Below, one piece after another: positions 17,583 to 25,329 of a stretch of DNA of 64,000 bases. The notes under the pieces were generated by a model. It made no database searches, was not told where the DNA came from, and saw only the letters and a program-made list of their open reading frames with translations. The stretch is from positions 39,702 through 103,701 of the forward strand of contig CAYJKO010000003.1 in NCBI GenBank assembly GCA_964371145.1, read 5' to 3'. How positions within the stretch are numbered: the stretch's first letter is position 1; each line of letters begins with the position of its first letter. The position numbers and the translations under genes are program-made. The stretch is from CAUTNA01 sp964371145 (GTDB taxonomy: Bacteria; Pseudomonadota; Alphaproteobacteria; Rs-D84).

Positions 17583-17608
17583 AAGACCGAATAAATTCGG
17601 TCTTATTT
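17583..17608 (+). terminator. terminator of the dnaB segment
   Basis: Hairpin AAGACCGAA/TTCGGTCTT followed by a T-rich run on the plus strand. It ends the inserted segment; the stop codon of the terminase ATPase half lies only a few bases beyond. Confidence 0.8.
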
Positions 17609-17612
17609 TTTA

Positions 17613-18212
17613 TCAATCAGATGTTTTATAAATCGTATCCATTGTATGGGGCGTTCCTATATAAATCATAGTGCCGTTTGGCGACAGAATAAAATCCAAT
17701 TCTCTTAACCTTTCTCGTAATTTAATCCGTTTGGATTTTGTGTTACTGGTGTTTGGCACCTCTACGTCATCGCAAATAATTAAATCCGCGCGCATTCCGG
17801 TTATATTTCCATAAATACCCTGGCATACAACGGATGGTTCACGGATTCCAACAGGTCGTTGAATAGTTACTTTATGCGCCCCCCATTCTTTCTTTACCGA
17901 TGGTAACATATCTTTGCATTTTGGGTGGTTTTCCAATATATGTTTTATATGCGACACCATTCTGGAAGATAAATTTGTTTCAGCAGATAAAATTAAAATT
18001 CTGGTTTCTGGTTTTTTATACAAACAATATGCCGCAAAAACACCCAAAACTGACGATTTTCCAGAATGACGAAAAGCCTGTAACAATCCGCGACGCGGGG
18101 GATTTTTCAATACTTCGGTCAAAAATTTCATAATTTTTTTATGATGATTTGGAGTTTGTAAATTTAAAATTTTATTCCATTCATCCAAAAAATTATAATA
18201 ATCCGTAATCAT
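17613..18212 (-). CDS. large terminase, N-terminal ATPase half (split gene)
   Basis: 199 aa packaging-motor ATPase. Walker A-like FRHSGKSSV (GKS at residues 51-53), Walker B LIICDDVE (144-151) and the coupling motif IYIGTPHT (183-190) are intact. The chain stops at residue 199 (YKTSD), where an intact terminase continues into its nuclease domain, which is found instead at 13448-14296. The ATG at 18212 has AGGTGA eight bases ahead; an in-frame ATG at 18233 has none. It overlaps the fibre gene by 20 bases. Whether the two halves work as a two-chain terminase or are broken cannot be told from sequence. Confidence 0.8.
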   Translation of the reverse strand: MITDYYNFLDEWNKILNLQTPNHHKKIMKFLTEVLKNPPRRGLLQAFRHSGKSSVLGVFAAYCLYKKPETRILILSAETNLSSRMVSHIKHILENHPKCKDMLPSVKKEWGAHKVTIQRPVGIREPSVVCQGIYGNITGMRADLIICDDVEVPNTSNTKSKRIKLRERLRELDFILSPNGTMIYIGTPHTMDTIYKTSD

Positions 18213-18741
18213 CTTTGGTTTCACCTGGCGCAATTTGTGTTATATATCCATAATCGTTTATTAATTGTGGTAACGCATTATCCAACACAGATAATAAATT
18301 GTTAAACAATCCCAGATTTCCACCCCCACCCAATTTATCTTTTATTAAATCATTTGTGTACTGCAAAAATTCTATTGTATTTGTGTGAGTTAAATTCCAT
18401 TCTTCTAAATCTATATCGATTTGTTTGAAATCTTTAAAGGCTTCTAATAAAAAATTAAAATCCGAATTCAATGATTCCGGTTTGATTTTCAACAAAGGTT
18501 GATAATCTATTGTTCTTTCCAATTTAATTTGTCGATATATGTCTATTGTATTGTTGGCATATGGCGCGTCGACAAAAGAAACGGTTCCACCGTCATATTC
18601 AGAATTTATATTTAAATCATATTCCGAACTGTTCAAAACGACACCATTTAAAGCAACCGAAATATCGGCGGCTTGGAAAAAAGGAAAGGCAAAAACAAAT
18701 TGCGTCGTTTGCCCATCCGCGATATAAGAATTTTTATACAT
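18193..18741 (-). CDS. tail fibre N-terminal domain protein, T7 gp17-like
   Basis: 182 aa. The N-terminus YIADGQTTQFVFAFPFFQAADISVALNG, with LNINSEYDGGTVSF and the NTIDIYRQIKLERT strand, matches the T7-type fibre attachment domain that anchors a fibre to the tail. The usual long receptor-binding shaft is missing: after residue ~120 only a short helix and a glycine run (GGGGNLG) follow. So either a separate protein carries the tip, or the particle has minimal fibres. It lies between the unknown gene at 18747 and terminase. Confidence 0.75.
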   Translation of the reverse strand: MYKNSYIADGQTTQFVFAFPFFQAADISVALNGVVLNSSEYDLNINSEYDGGTVSFVDAPYANNTIDIYRQIKLERTIDYQPLLKIKPESLNSDFNFLLEAFKDFKQIDIDLEEWNLTHTNTIEFLQYTNDLIKDKLGGGGNLGLFNNLLSVLDNALPQLINDYGYITQIAPGETKDDYGLL

Positions 18742-18746
18742 TTCAA

Positions 18747-19094
18747 TTACCCCAACAAATCATCCAGTCGACCTAATATAGAAGTCAACACATTGGTTGT
18801 ATTTGCTTTTATGCTGTTGATTTTTTTTAAATTTTCCGATTTTTTATCATCAAATGGCTGTTCTGTTTCTTCACGCAATCTTTCCAATACCGCATCTTGC
18901 GTTAAACTGGATTTAGACACCCCCGCGGCACCTGTTTTTGCACGTTGGGTTGCCAAAGCTTTATTCACCAAATTGACTTTTTCTGCTTCGTCTTTTTTGA
19001 TTTCTTCCAATATTTCTTTTTTTTCGTTTTCGGCTTCTTTTTTTGCGTTTCTATTATCCAAAATAGACGTTACGTCTGTTACGATTTGTCCCAT
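18747..19094 (-). CDS. hypothetical phage coiled-coil protein
   Basis: 115 aa, strongly helical. A charged coiled coil (residues about 15-45, KKEAENEKKEILEEIKKDEA) is followed by TQRAKTGAAGVSKSSLTQDAVLERL. Small proteins of this kind sit between tail tube B and fibre genes in T7-like phages; I cannot name a function (internal virion or chaperone role possible). AAAGGAG lies eight bases before the ATG at 19094, which is why that start is preferred over an upstream in-frame ATG. Confidence 0.6.
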   Translation of the reverse strand: MGQIVTDVTSILDNRNAKKEAENEKKEILEEIKKDEAEKVNLVNKALATQRAKTGAAGVSKSSLTQDAVLERLREETEQPFDDKKSENLKKINSIKANTTNVLTSILGRLDDLLG

Positions 19095-19111
19095 ATTTTC
19101 TCCTTTTATTA

Positions 19112-20824
19112 TTATATTTGATACCAACCGTTCAAAGTAATTGATAAAACGGTTAATGGTAATTGTTCCGAACTGCTGATACGCCAAACCGGCAAAACCG
19201 TGTCCAATGACGTACCCAACAGATTTAATGTCACATCACCCGAAAAACCGATGTGATCGGTTTCGTAAATTTCATTTGGCAAAAAAACTTTTTTACCATT
19301 CATATATAATGATTTTGTATTTAAAATTCTGGCTGATAATTTTCTGATTCGGATTTTTTGCGGGGGATGTTTCCCACCCAAAAAAGGCAAACCAGACGCA
19401 GAAACAGAAAAACCATAATTTTCCGCATCATTTAAACATTCATCTGAAAATTTTTCCAAATTATATGATATATCACGTTTCACAGAAACGAATGTTTCGC
19501 CATCTATGACGGCGACAGATTTAAATTCGCCCTGGGTTTTATATATTCCCCACGCAGATGTACCCAAAACAGAATTTTTATTTAAAACTGCCATATCGCC
19601 GTTTTTCATAACAATGAACAATTGACCCGTTTTATCGTTATAAGCCAAATCGATTGGATAATCCATTAAATGTTTGGACAAAGCACATAAATCATTTGCA
19701 TTATAAGTCTCGCCCAAATCATCCAAAGACAATTCGCGTATATCTTTTTCGTTATTTGCAATAAATACTGTGTGCCCTTCTATTTGCTGTGGCACCAGAT
19801 ATCTATTTACTATGCTGCCGACGGATGTATGCTGTTGAATATCTACAGATGACGGTGTAAGCGGTTTATTAGATATCGCCCATTCCCCAACAGATGTTAA
19901 TATTTGTAAATTATCGCTGCTGACGATTGTTGAAATTTGTTGTCTTTGTTTGGACACCAATGTTAAAAATATGGCCTCGTCGTCTAATCCCGTGCCCGTA
20001 TCAAAGTTTTTATGATTGCCTACTTTTGACATCCAAACTCCGCTTGGCCACGATTTTGAGCCGCCAAACACCAATCTATCTTGATGAAATGTGATGCTGA
20101 TTGGATATCCACGGCGTACGCCGAACGCAGATTCATACCATTCGGTAACGGGTTCATCCGGAATTACATAAGACCCATTACAATGAACGATTACAACAGT
20201 CGGGCTGATGTATTCTTTAACTGTCCATTGTTTTTCTATCAAATATAACAATCCATTTACATTTTCCGCCGTCCAAAAATCTTTATCAACGGTAAACACA
20301 GCAAAATTATTACCTTTGTCGCTTTCGGTTATTGTAATTTTTATTCCGTCTGCATCATCAAATTTCATAAAAGGAATTTTAATCAATAAATCATCTGTTG
20401 TATGAAATCCGAAATCAGACAGAATGAATTCACCGTCCCGATTTTCCAACACCTGTGGCAAATAATCTGGATGCGTGAATATCATAGAATCAAAACGTTG
20501 GGCATATTGTACTTTTGCGATATCATTCGTGCCCCATGGCGTGATTAATCTTTGAACGATTTGCCCATCTTTATAGATAGATAAAATCTGGTTGCTTAAT
20601 GCTATTAAATAATTATCATTTTCGCCCACAACAAAATTAATTAATTTTGCATCATATTCTAAATCATTAATTAATTTTAATCCTTTGCGTCTTGTTAAAC
20701 CCCCGCCCGCCAAAACATCCATATTTTCTAATTTTGACAACCCATTTATATTTTCACGCGAAAAAAATTCTGACGAAAGTTCGCCTTTTTCAAAAGAATT
20801 TTGCGTATAAAGAAATTTTCCCAT
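19112..20824 (-). CDS. tail tubular protein B-like (stabilisation) protein
   Basis: 570 aa. The N-terminus FEKGELSSEFFSRENINGLSKLENM and GGGLTRRKGLKLI is typical of the podovirus nozzle/tail tube B family (T7 gp12), as are QRFDSMIFTHPDYLPQVL, RRGYPISITFHQDRLVFGG and the beta-propeller-like middle. Shorter than T7 gp12 (794 aa), but similar compact forms exist in alphaproteobacterial podovirus-like loci. It follows tail tube A after 15 bases; no disruption seen. Confidence 0.8.
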   Translation of the reverse strand: MGKFLYTQNSFEKGELSSEFFSRENINGLSKLENMDVLAGGGLTRRKGLKLINDLEYDAKLINFVVGENDNYLIALSNQILSIYKDGQIVQRLITPWGTNDIAKVQYAQRFDSMIFTHPDYLPQVLENRDGEFILSDFGFHTTDDLLIKIPFMKFDDADGIKITITESDKGNNFAVFTVDKDFWTAENVNGLLYLIEKQWTVKEYISPTVVIVHCNGSYVIPDEPVTEWYESAFGVRRGYPISITFHQDRLVFGGSKSWPSGVWMSKVGNHKNFDTGTGLDDEAIFLTLVSKQRQQISTIVSSDNLQILTSVGEWAISNKPLTPSSVDIQQHTSVGSIVNRYLVPQQIEGHTVFIANNEKDIRELSLDDLGETYNANDLCALSKHLMDYPIDLAYNDKTGQLFIVMKNGDMAVLNKNSVLGTSAWGIYKTQGEFKSVAVIDGETFVSVKRDISYNLEKFSDECLNDAENYGFSVSASGLPFLGGKHPPQKIRIRKLSARILNTKSLYMNGKKVFLPNEIYETDHIGFSGDVTLNLLGTSLDTVLPVWRISSSEQLPLTVLSITLNGWYQI

Positions 20825-20839
20825 AAATACACCTTTTGA

Positions 20840-21358
20840 TTAAAATCGCGCACTGATTAAAGAAAAATCAGATATATCGCTGTTTGTTGAAATTGTGCTG
20901 TCTATGAATTTTGCAGTTCGTAATTCTGATTCATATAACGCGACCAACATTTTAAATATATTTTGATCACCCAATAACGGAATACAAAATTCCATAGCCA
21001 ATTTAATCGCCGCCAATGAATTGAAATAGCTGGGGAAAAATTCAACATCTGTTTTAACTATGGCAGTTATGGTTATTTCATCATAATGGCTGATTATTTT
21101 GTTTCCAACGACTTCCCCGTTCGATTGCAAAATTCTTAAAACGTCGGCCGGGATAACAAATTCTTCATAAACATCTTTTGTTAAATCAAATTTTTTCATA
21201 GCAAATCGCCACGGATGCGATGCCAATAAACTGTCAATTGTCACGTCATACAAAGTATTTGCCAAATTCGCAGCGGCAGATTGGTCGTTAAAAGATACAA
21301 TCGGATTTTCGCCCAATTTTAACAATGCCGCGCTGCATAAATCTATTTTTGTAAACAT
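20840..21358 (-). CDS. tail tubular protein A-like (gp11-type) protein
   Basis: 172 aa. MFTKIDLCSAALLKLGENPI, FNDQSAAANLANTLYDVTIDSLLASHPW and the following RFAMKKFDL define the gp11/tail-tube-A gatekeeper family, which forms the ring between portal and nozzle. The ATG at 21358 has AAAGGA upstream; an in-frame extension further upstream would run through a terminator and is rejected. Its position beside tail tube B and the coat gene follows the T7 map. Confidence 0.8.
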   Translation of the reverse strand: MFTKIDLCSAALLKLGENPIVSFNDQSAAANLANTLYDVTIDSLLASHPWRFAMKKFDLTKDVYEEFVIPADVLRILQSNGEVVGNKIISHYDEITITAIVKTDVEFFPSYFNSLAAIKLAMEFCIPLLGDQNIFKMLVALYESELRTAKFIDSTISTNSDISDFSLISARF

Positions 21359-21382
21359 ATAAAATCCTTTGTTTATATGAAT

Positions 21383-21409
21383 AAAAGACCGCAAAATTTG
21401 CGGTCTTTT
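21383..21409 (-). terminator. internal terminator in the phage cluster
   Basis: Hairpin AAAAGACCGC/GCGGTCTTTT after the 76-aa gene, ahead of tail tube A. It may lower tail gene expression relative to coat. Confidence 0.75.
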
Positions 21410-21416
21410 ATTATTG

Positions 21417-21647
21417 TTATCCCAACGCAGCGGTTGTAACATTTGACGCTGTCACATTGATTTTTTTAATGGAAGTATTATCTGATCCATTAATAATTAC
21501 AACGTCACCGGCATTCATCAAAGTTTTCACATTGTTAAAATATCCTGTTGCTGTGATTGTTGCCAATGTTTCAGCGGCTGAATAATGCCATAATGTGAAT
21601 CCGTTTGCATATGCAATTACGGATAAATTTTTATTTTGAAAAGCCAT
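21417..21647 (-). CDS. small phage structural protein, 76 aa
   Basis: A 76-residue, beta-rich protein (IAYANGFTLWHYSAAETLAT, then YFNNVKTLMNAGDVVIINGSD) found directly after the coat gene. Small proteins with the phrase GFTLWHY occur next to coat genes in many phage loci and are thought to be decoration or head-fibre proteins; I infer that from position. Ribosome binding site AAGGATATAAAAG. A terminator follows. Confidence 0.65.
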   Translation of the reverse strand: MAFQNKNLSVIAYANGFTLWHYSAAETLATITATGYFNNVKTLMNAGDVVIINGSDNTSIKKINVTASNVTTAALG

Positions 21648-21688
21648 CTTTTATATCCTTTGGTTTTTGTTGATTAAAGATTATATGT

Positions 21689-22507
21689 TTAAGCAGTTTC
21701 TTTGCATTTAATGCGAACAATACCATCACCATCAATCATCGCGGCCCCTTGGGACATGCTGTTGCTGATAAAGTGAGCGGCACGTTCTCCATGCCAAGAA
21801 ATATCTGATTTAACATCTTGACCGCTGGCGTGACCAATGCTTGACGCATGATACATAAAACAATCACGACCATCATCTGTTGTTGGCAATCCATTATGTA
21901 AAACCCAAATTATACCCAACCATTTTTTTGTTTCAAAACCAGATACCAACGGTGTGTCACCGACATATTCCGCAGATACGAATTCATCCATACCCAACAA
22001 TGCGTTCCATTGTTGAACACCGACAACCGCAAATCTGCGACCATCATCTGGGACATCGTTTGCGTTTAATTTTTCAACCGCAGACAAAATCATATCTTTT
22101 GTTAAAGCGGACGTATAATCTCCGACAGACAAAGTTGCTGATTTCATAGCATCAATAATCAATTCATCTGTTTTACGACCCAAAGCATATGCTCCGGCAG
22201 ACGCCACAACGCGTCTTTCGTCAATATTTGTTTTCAATTCATCCAATGCATCCAACCAATCGCCCGCATAATAATCTTGTAATAAACATTCAATTGGTTC
22301 GTGATTTAAATTCATTACCGGCACAATACCATGACGTGATTTTGTGCTGGCGGTACCTTTACCTACTTTTTGGAAAGTGGTGGATGCCCCAACAACACCA
22401 GATTTACTGCGAATTGTTGAACGCAATTTTGTTCCCATCTGTTGATATGCCAGATGGACATCAGCTTCGAATTGTTTTACGAAGACTTGATCAATAGAAA
22501 TAGACAT
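21689..22507 (-). CDS. major capsid protein
   Basis: 272 aa. The N-terminus ISIDQVFVKQFEADVHLAYQQMGTKLRSTIR and GVVGASTTFQKVGKG begins a coat protein of the kind used by podovirus-like loci (HK97 fold expected). FAVVGVQQWNALLGMDEFVSAEYVGD and later VLHNGLPTTDDG support this. It comes after scaffold and a histone-like gene and before the small structural gene. AAAGGAAATG upstream. At 272 aa it is shorter than T7 gp10A (344 aa). Confidence 0.8.
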   Translation of the reverse strand: MSISIDQVFVKQFEADVHLAYQQMGTKLRSTIRSKSGVVGASTTFQKVGKGTASTKSRHGIVPVMNLNHEPIECLLQDYYAGDWLDALDELKTNIDERRVVASAGAYALGRKTDELIIDAMKSATLSVGDYTSALTKDMILSAVEKLNANDVPDDGRRFAVVGVQQWNALLGMDEFVSAEYVGDTPLVSGFETKKWLGIIWVLHNGLPTTDDGRDCFMYHASSIGHASGQDVKSDISWHGERAAHFISNSMSQGAAMIDGDGIVRIKCKETA

Positions 22508-22664
22508 TTCATTTCCTTTTGTTTTTAAATTTTCAGTCCATAAAAAAAGTGCAATAAAAATTGCACGGCTTGTATTGAACTTGAATCTTTTGGTTATGCG
22601 AAATGCGCCAAAAGATAAAAGTCGCGGGTTTTTAAATTTTAAAAATTGTCCGCAATTAAAAAAT

Positions 22665-22692
22665 CAGAACGGACATAATAATATCCGTTCTG
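22665..22692. terminator. hairpin between H1-like and coat genes
   Basis: Nine-base arms CAGAACGGA/TCCGTTCTG with A/T runs on both sides, lying in a 226-base gap between the coat gene and the H1-like gene. On the minus strand it comes after the H1-like terminator, so it may be a second terminator or an RNA processing stem. Nothing else coding is visible in the gap. Confidence 0.5.
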
Positions 22693-22706
22693 AAATTTTA
22701 ACAAAA

Positions 22707-22730
22707 AACCCCGCGATTGCGGGGTTTATA
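22707..22730 (-). terminator. terminator of H1-like gene
   Basis: Hairpin AACCCCGC/GCGGGGTT followed on the minus strand by T6, seven bases after the H1-like stop codon. Confidence 0.8.
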
Positions 22731-22733
22731 AAT

Positions 22734-23093
22734 TTATTTTTTCTTTGCACAAGGCTTTCTGGAACCGCAAGCTTTTTTTGCAACCGGTTTTTTAACCGCA
22801 GCTTTTTTAACAGCTGGTTTTGCAACAGCTTTTTTAGCAGCTGGTTTTGCAACAGCTTTTTTAACAGCTGGTTTTGCAACAGCTTTTTTAACAGCTGGTT
22901 TTGCAGCAGCTTTTTTAACAGCTGGTTTTGCAGCAGCTTTTTTAACAGCTGGTTTTGCAGCAGCTTTTTTTGCAGCTGGTTTTTTTACAGCTTTTTTAGC
23001 AGCAGTTTTTTTTGCAACAGGTTTTTTTTCAACAGTTGGTTTTACTTCTGCTGTTTTTTTTGCAGCGGCTTTTTTAAAGAATGAAAATAACAT
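22734..23093 (-). CDS. histone H1-like Lys/Ala/Pro repeat protein
   Basis: 119 aa, almost entirely K, A, V and P, built of about seven copies of a nine-residue unit (KKAAAKPAV), encoded by 27-bp tandem DNA repeats between about 22790 and 23000. Such tails bind DNA like the C-terminal domain of histone H1 (bacterial HctB/BpH1/AlgP-type). The N-terminus has a short hydrophobic patch (LFSFF), the C-terminus two cysteines (ACGSRKPCAKKK). It is located between scaffold and coat genes with its own AAGGAGAG site and terminator. Placement in a head module suggests DNA condensation in capsids, but a host nucleoid role is equally possible. Confidence 0.8.
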   Translation of the reverse strand: MLFSFFKKAAAKKTAEVKPTVEKKPVAKKTAAKKAVKKPAAKKAAAKPAVKKAAAKPAVKKAAAKPAVKKAVAKPAVKKAVAKPAAKKAVAKPAVKKAAVKKPVAKKACGSRKPCAKKK

Positions 23094-23196
23094 TCTTCTC
23101 TCCTTTTCTTGTTTTTTTTAATCGGCAAAGTTTTTTGCTCTTAATTTTATTTTATCTAAAATAGAAATAAATCACAAGAAAAAAAATTATTTTTTT

Positions 23197-23853
23197 TTAT
23201 GAATATAATTTTTTAAAACCATTTTCTATTTTGCGAACATATTCCGCATCTTTTTCGCGCCAATATTTTGGATCGCGCATCATATTTTTTAAATCTTGTT
23301 CTGTAAAATTTTGTGTTGCATTTTTATCAGTTTTTACAGATGGTTCAACCGATTGCATCATTTTAAAAACACTTTGAATTCCGGCGGCTGAACACGATAA
23401 TGATTCAAATGCGTCCGATGGTAAAAATTTTTCCCCAAATGATTTTATTTCGCGTAAAGCAGACACCATTTGTTCACGCCCGCCGAAAAATTTTTCCAAT
23501 TCTATTTCAGATGAATTTATTTCACTGGCGCGCAAAATATCAGACAGAACAGGAGACAAAAATTCTTCTGCGATTTCATTAATTTTTTCAACCTGTTTCG
23601 ACGTCAAACCAATTTCATGAAATTTTGCGCGAACATTTTCATCGTCAAACATTTCATTCATCATATAATCTGATGAATTATCCGGAACACCAATTGCACG
23701 ATTAAATTTGCATATAGAATCAGCGTCCGCATCGTCCCCGGGCACCGTGACCATTGCGCCCATTTTCTTTTCCAATTCTGAATAAGATTTTATCAAACCA
23801 TCCATATTAACGGTACCATCTTCGTTCAAAAATTTTTTTGGAATATTATCCAT
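23197..23853 (-). CDS. capsid scaffold-like protein
   Basis: 218 aa, acidic and helical. The N-terminus IPKKFLNEDGTVNMDGLIKS with the following YSELEKKMG is typical of podovirus scaffold proteins (T7 gp9-like), which fill the procapsid and leave before packaging. The basic, aromatic C-terminus (MMRDPKYWREKDAEYVRKIE) resembles the coat-binding tail. AAAGGAGAT lies before the ATG at 23853. It overlaps the small membrane gene upstream by eight bases. Length is less than T7 gp9 (307 aa). Confidence 0.75.
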   Translation of the reverse strand: MDNIPKKFLNEDGTVNMDGLIKSYSELEKKMGAMVTVPGDDADADSICKFNRAIGVPDNSSDYMMNEMFDDENVRAKFHEIGLTSKQVEKINEIAEEFLSPVLSDILRASEINSSEIELEKFFGGREQMVSALREIKSFGEKFLPSDAFESLSCSAAGIQSVFKMMQSVEPSVKTDKNATQNFTEQDLKNMMRDPKYWREKDAEYVRKIENGFKKLYS

Positions 23854-24067
23854 TTTTATCTCCTTTTTTGTCTTTTTTATCAGACTGTTTTTCATTAGAT
23901 TTGCGCAGAAAAAATATTCCGCCCAATGTGAATATTGTTTGCAACATATCAAATATATCTATGTCACCTATCATATATGCACCGACAGCCGATAAAATGC
24001 CGGTAACTGACAAAACATATGTGCGATGCCCAGATAAAAGCCCGCCATAAATAATTTTTTTCATCAT
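23846..24067 (-). CDS. holin-like small membrane protein
   Basis: 73 aa. Short N-terminus, two membrane helices (about residues 17-34 and 39-54; GGLLSGHRTYVLSVTGILSAVGAY and DMLQTIFTLGGIFFL) and a very lysine-rich C-terminal tail (KSNEKQSDKKDKKGDK). This is class II holin architecture, and genes of this look lie next to cell-wall hydrolases in alphaproteobacterial phage loci. Follows the hydrolase-like gene after 14 bases. Confidence 0.6.
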   Translation of the reverse strand: MMKKIIYGGLLSGHRTYVLSVTGILSAVGAYMIGDIDIFDMLQTIFTLGGIFFLRKSNEKQSDKKDKKGDKNG

Positions 24068-24081
24068 TTTTTATCTTTTAT

Positions 24082-24486
24082 TTATTCGTAAAACAAAATA
24101 TCGTCTATTTCCCAAATATATCCCAATGCCGTTGCCCAGCTTGGCAATTCATCATCGTAATGAAATCTGGTTGCGCCATATGATGAATCCGGCAAATTCC
24201 CATTCATCATTTTTTGCACAGTTCTTACGCACATTAAAAAAGCGGGCAAACCCGCATCAACAGACAATAATTTATGATGTCTGGAATTTGTATCCCAACA
24301 ATCAAAAATGTCTTTATTTAATACAACCTGTTCTATATCTGTATTTGTTTTTATTGATATATTTTGTATCATAGATGTAAAACCCATAACGCATTGCAAA
24401 GACGATGCATTTGTATGAGCATAAACAACTCTTGCAATTTTATATACCAATTGCATTTTTTCATCTGTGTTAATATGTAATTGCAT
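24082..24486 (-). CDS. SleB-like cell-wall hydrolase family protein, probably inactive
   Basis: 134 aa. The C-terminal half (CWDTNSRHH, then LPDSSYGATRFHYDDELPSW) resembles the Hydrolase_2/SleB-type phage lysin domain. In active members the first helix carries a catalytic Glu in a VxYGEA-like motif; here the corresponding helix reads IARVVYAHTNASSLQ, so the acid is missing. It may therefore be a binding or structural protein. The ATG at 24486 is used because AAGGA lies seven bases ahead. First gene of the phage operon, with the promoter at 24591-24619 and a hairpin in the leader. Confidence 0.55.
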   Translation of the reverse strand: MQLHINTDEKMQLVYKIARVVYAHTNASSLQCVMGFTSMIQNISIKTNTDIEQVVLNKDIFDCWDTNSRHHKLLSVDAGLPAFLMCVRTVQKMMNGNLPDSSYGATRFHYDDELPSWATALGYIWEIDDILFYE

Positions 24487-24511
24487 AACATTTTCCTTGT
24501 GTATAAAAAAA

Positions 24512-24533
24512 GCCCGCAAAAGTATGCGGGCAA
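24512..24533 (-). terminator. hairpin/terminator in the leader of the phage operon
   Basis: Stem GCCCGC/GCGGGC (24512-24531 as + coordinates) followed on the minus strand by T7, between the operon promoter and its first ATG. A second hairpin (TTGCAAC/GTTGCAA, 24550-24567) lies upstream of it. This looks like an attenuator. Confidence 0.65.
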
Positions 24534-24590
24534 AAAATAAAAAAAAATTGCAACCAACGTTGCAACAAATCTTTCTCTTTTATGTTATGT

Positions 24591-24619
24591 ATATTAACAT
24601 ATTTTTAAACAAAAGTCAA
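24591..24619 (-). promoter_or_regulatory. promoter of the phage structural operon
   Basis: On the minus strand TTGACT (24614-24619), 17-base spacer, TAATAT (24591-24596). It gives a leader of about 100 bases with two hairpins before the first gene at 24486. Confidence 0.65.
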
Positions 24620-24666
24620 TATAAAAAAAATTAAATTTCAAAAAATGCGGTTTTTCAAGGGTTGTA

Positions 24667-25329
24667 TCACACAGAAATTTCATCACCATATGTCGTGACG
24701 TAATCCGTTCCATCACGCAAAACCAATGCTCCATCCGAATTTATACCAATTAATTCCACCGATTTGCCACGATATAAAATTGTTTTATTTAAATATGCAA
24801 AATCTGTCCAATGTTTACGCACAGATTCAAAATCTTTTTTCATCCAAAAATCTATATTTTTTATTAATTCCGCCAAAACAATATCGCGATTGAAATCACC
24901 AAATGAATTCATTTTTTCTGTTTCATATTGTACGATTTTAGGATTATATTTTATATTAATACCGATACCAATCACAACAAAATCTTTTGAATATTCAATT
25001 AAAATACCAGATATTTTTTTACCGGAAACTAAAATATCATTTGGCCATTTTATAATGGGTTTTATCCCGAAATGAACAAAAGTATCGGCAACGGCAACGG
25101 CAATTGCATATGACAATCTGGGATCTTGACGCGGCATATTATAAATAAAACTGGCGTACAGGTTACCTTTTGCGGACACCCATTGTCGACGATATCTGCC
25201 TCGTCCGCCGGTCTGGGAATTTGCCAAAACAACCGTTTTATGTGACGCAGTATTATTCGCGATTAATTCGTGTGCATAATTTTGCGTGCTGGATATTTTA
25301 TCAAAAGAAATTAATTTATAATTTGCCAA
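24667..25329 (-). CDS. birA: biotin--[acetyl-CoA carboxylase] ligase
   Basis: 220 aa. Attaches biotin to the AccB carrier protein via biotinyl-AMP. Motif ANSQTGGRGRYRRQW (biotinyl-AMP loop), GNLYASFIYN and IKWPNDILVSGKKISGILIE are all complete. No N-terminal DNA-binding domain inside this chain, so it is a group I enzyme; but the upstream gene, overlapping by 14 bases, is a winged-helix protein. Ends before a 60-base spacer and the phage promoter. Confidence 0.93.
   Translation of the reverse strand: MANYKLISFDKISSTQNYAHELIANNTASHKTVVLANSQTGGRGRYRRQWVSAKGNLYASFIYNMPRQDPRLSYAIAVAVADTFVHFGIKPIIKWPNDILVSGKKISGILIEYSKDFVVIGIGINIKYNPKIVQYETEKMNSFGDFNRDIVLAELIKNIDFWMKKDFESVRKHWTDFAYLNKTILYRGKSVELIGINSDGALVLRDGTDYVTTYGDEISV

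Noticed and set aside
22790..23000. CRISPR-like or satellite DNA repeat
   Set aside because: The 27-bp period is in frame and encodes the KKAAAKPAV protein repeat.
11752..24619. att sites or integrase of a normal prophage
   Set aside because: No integrase gene and no obvious direct repeats at both ends of the cluster; no tRNA at its borders.
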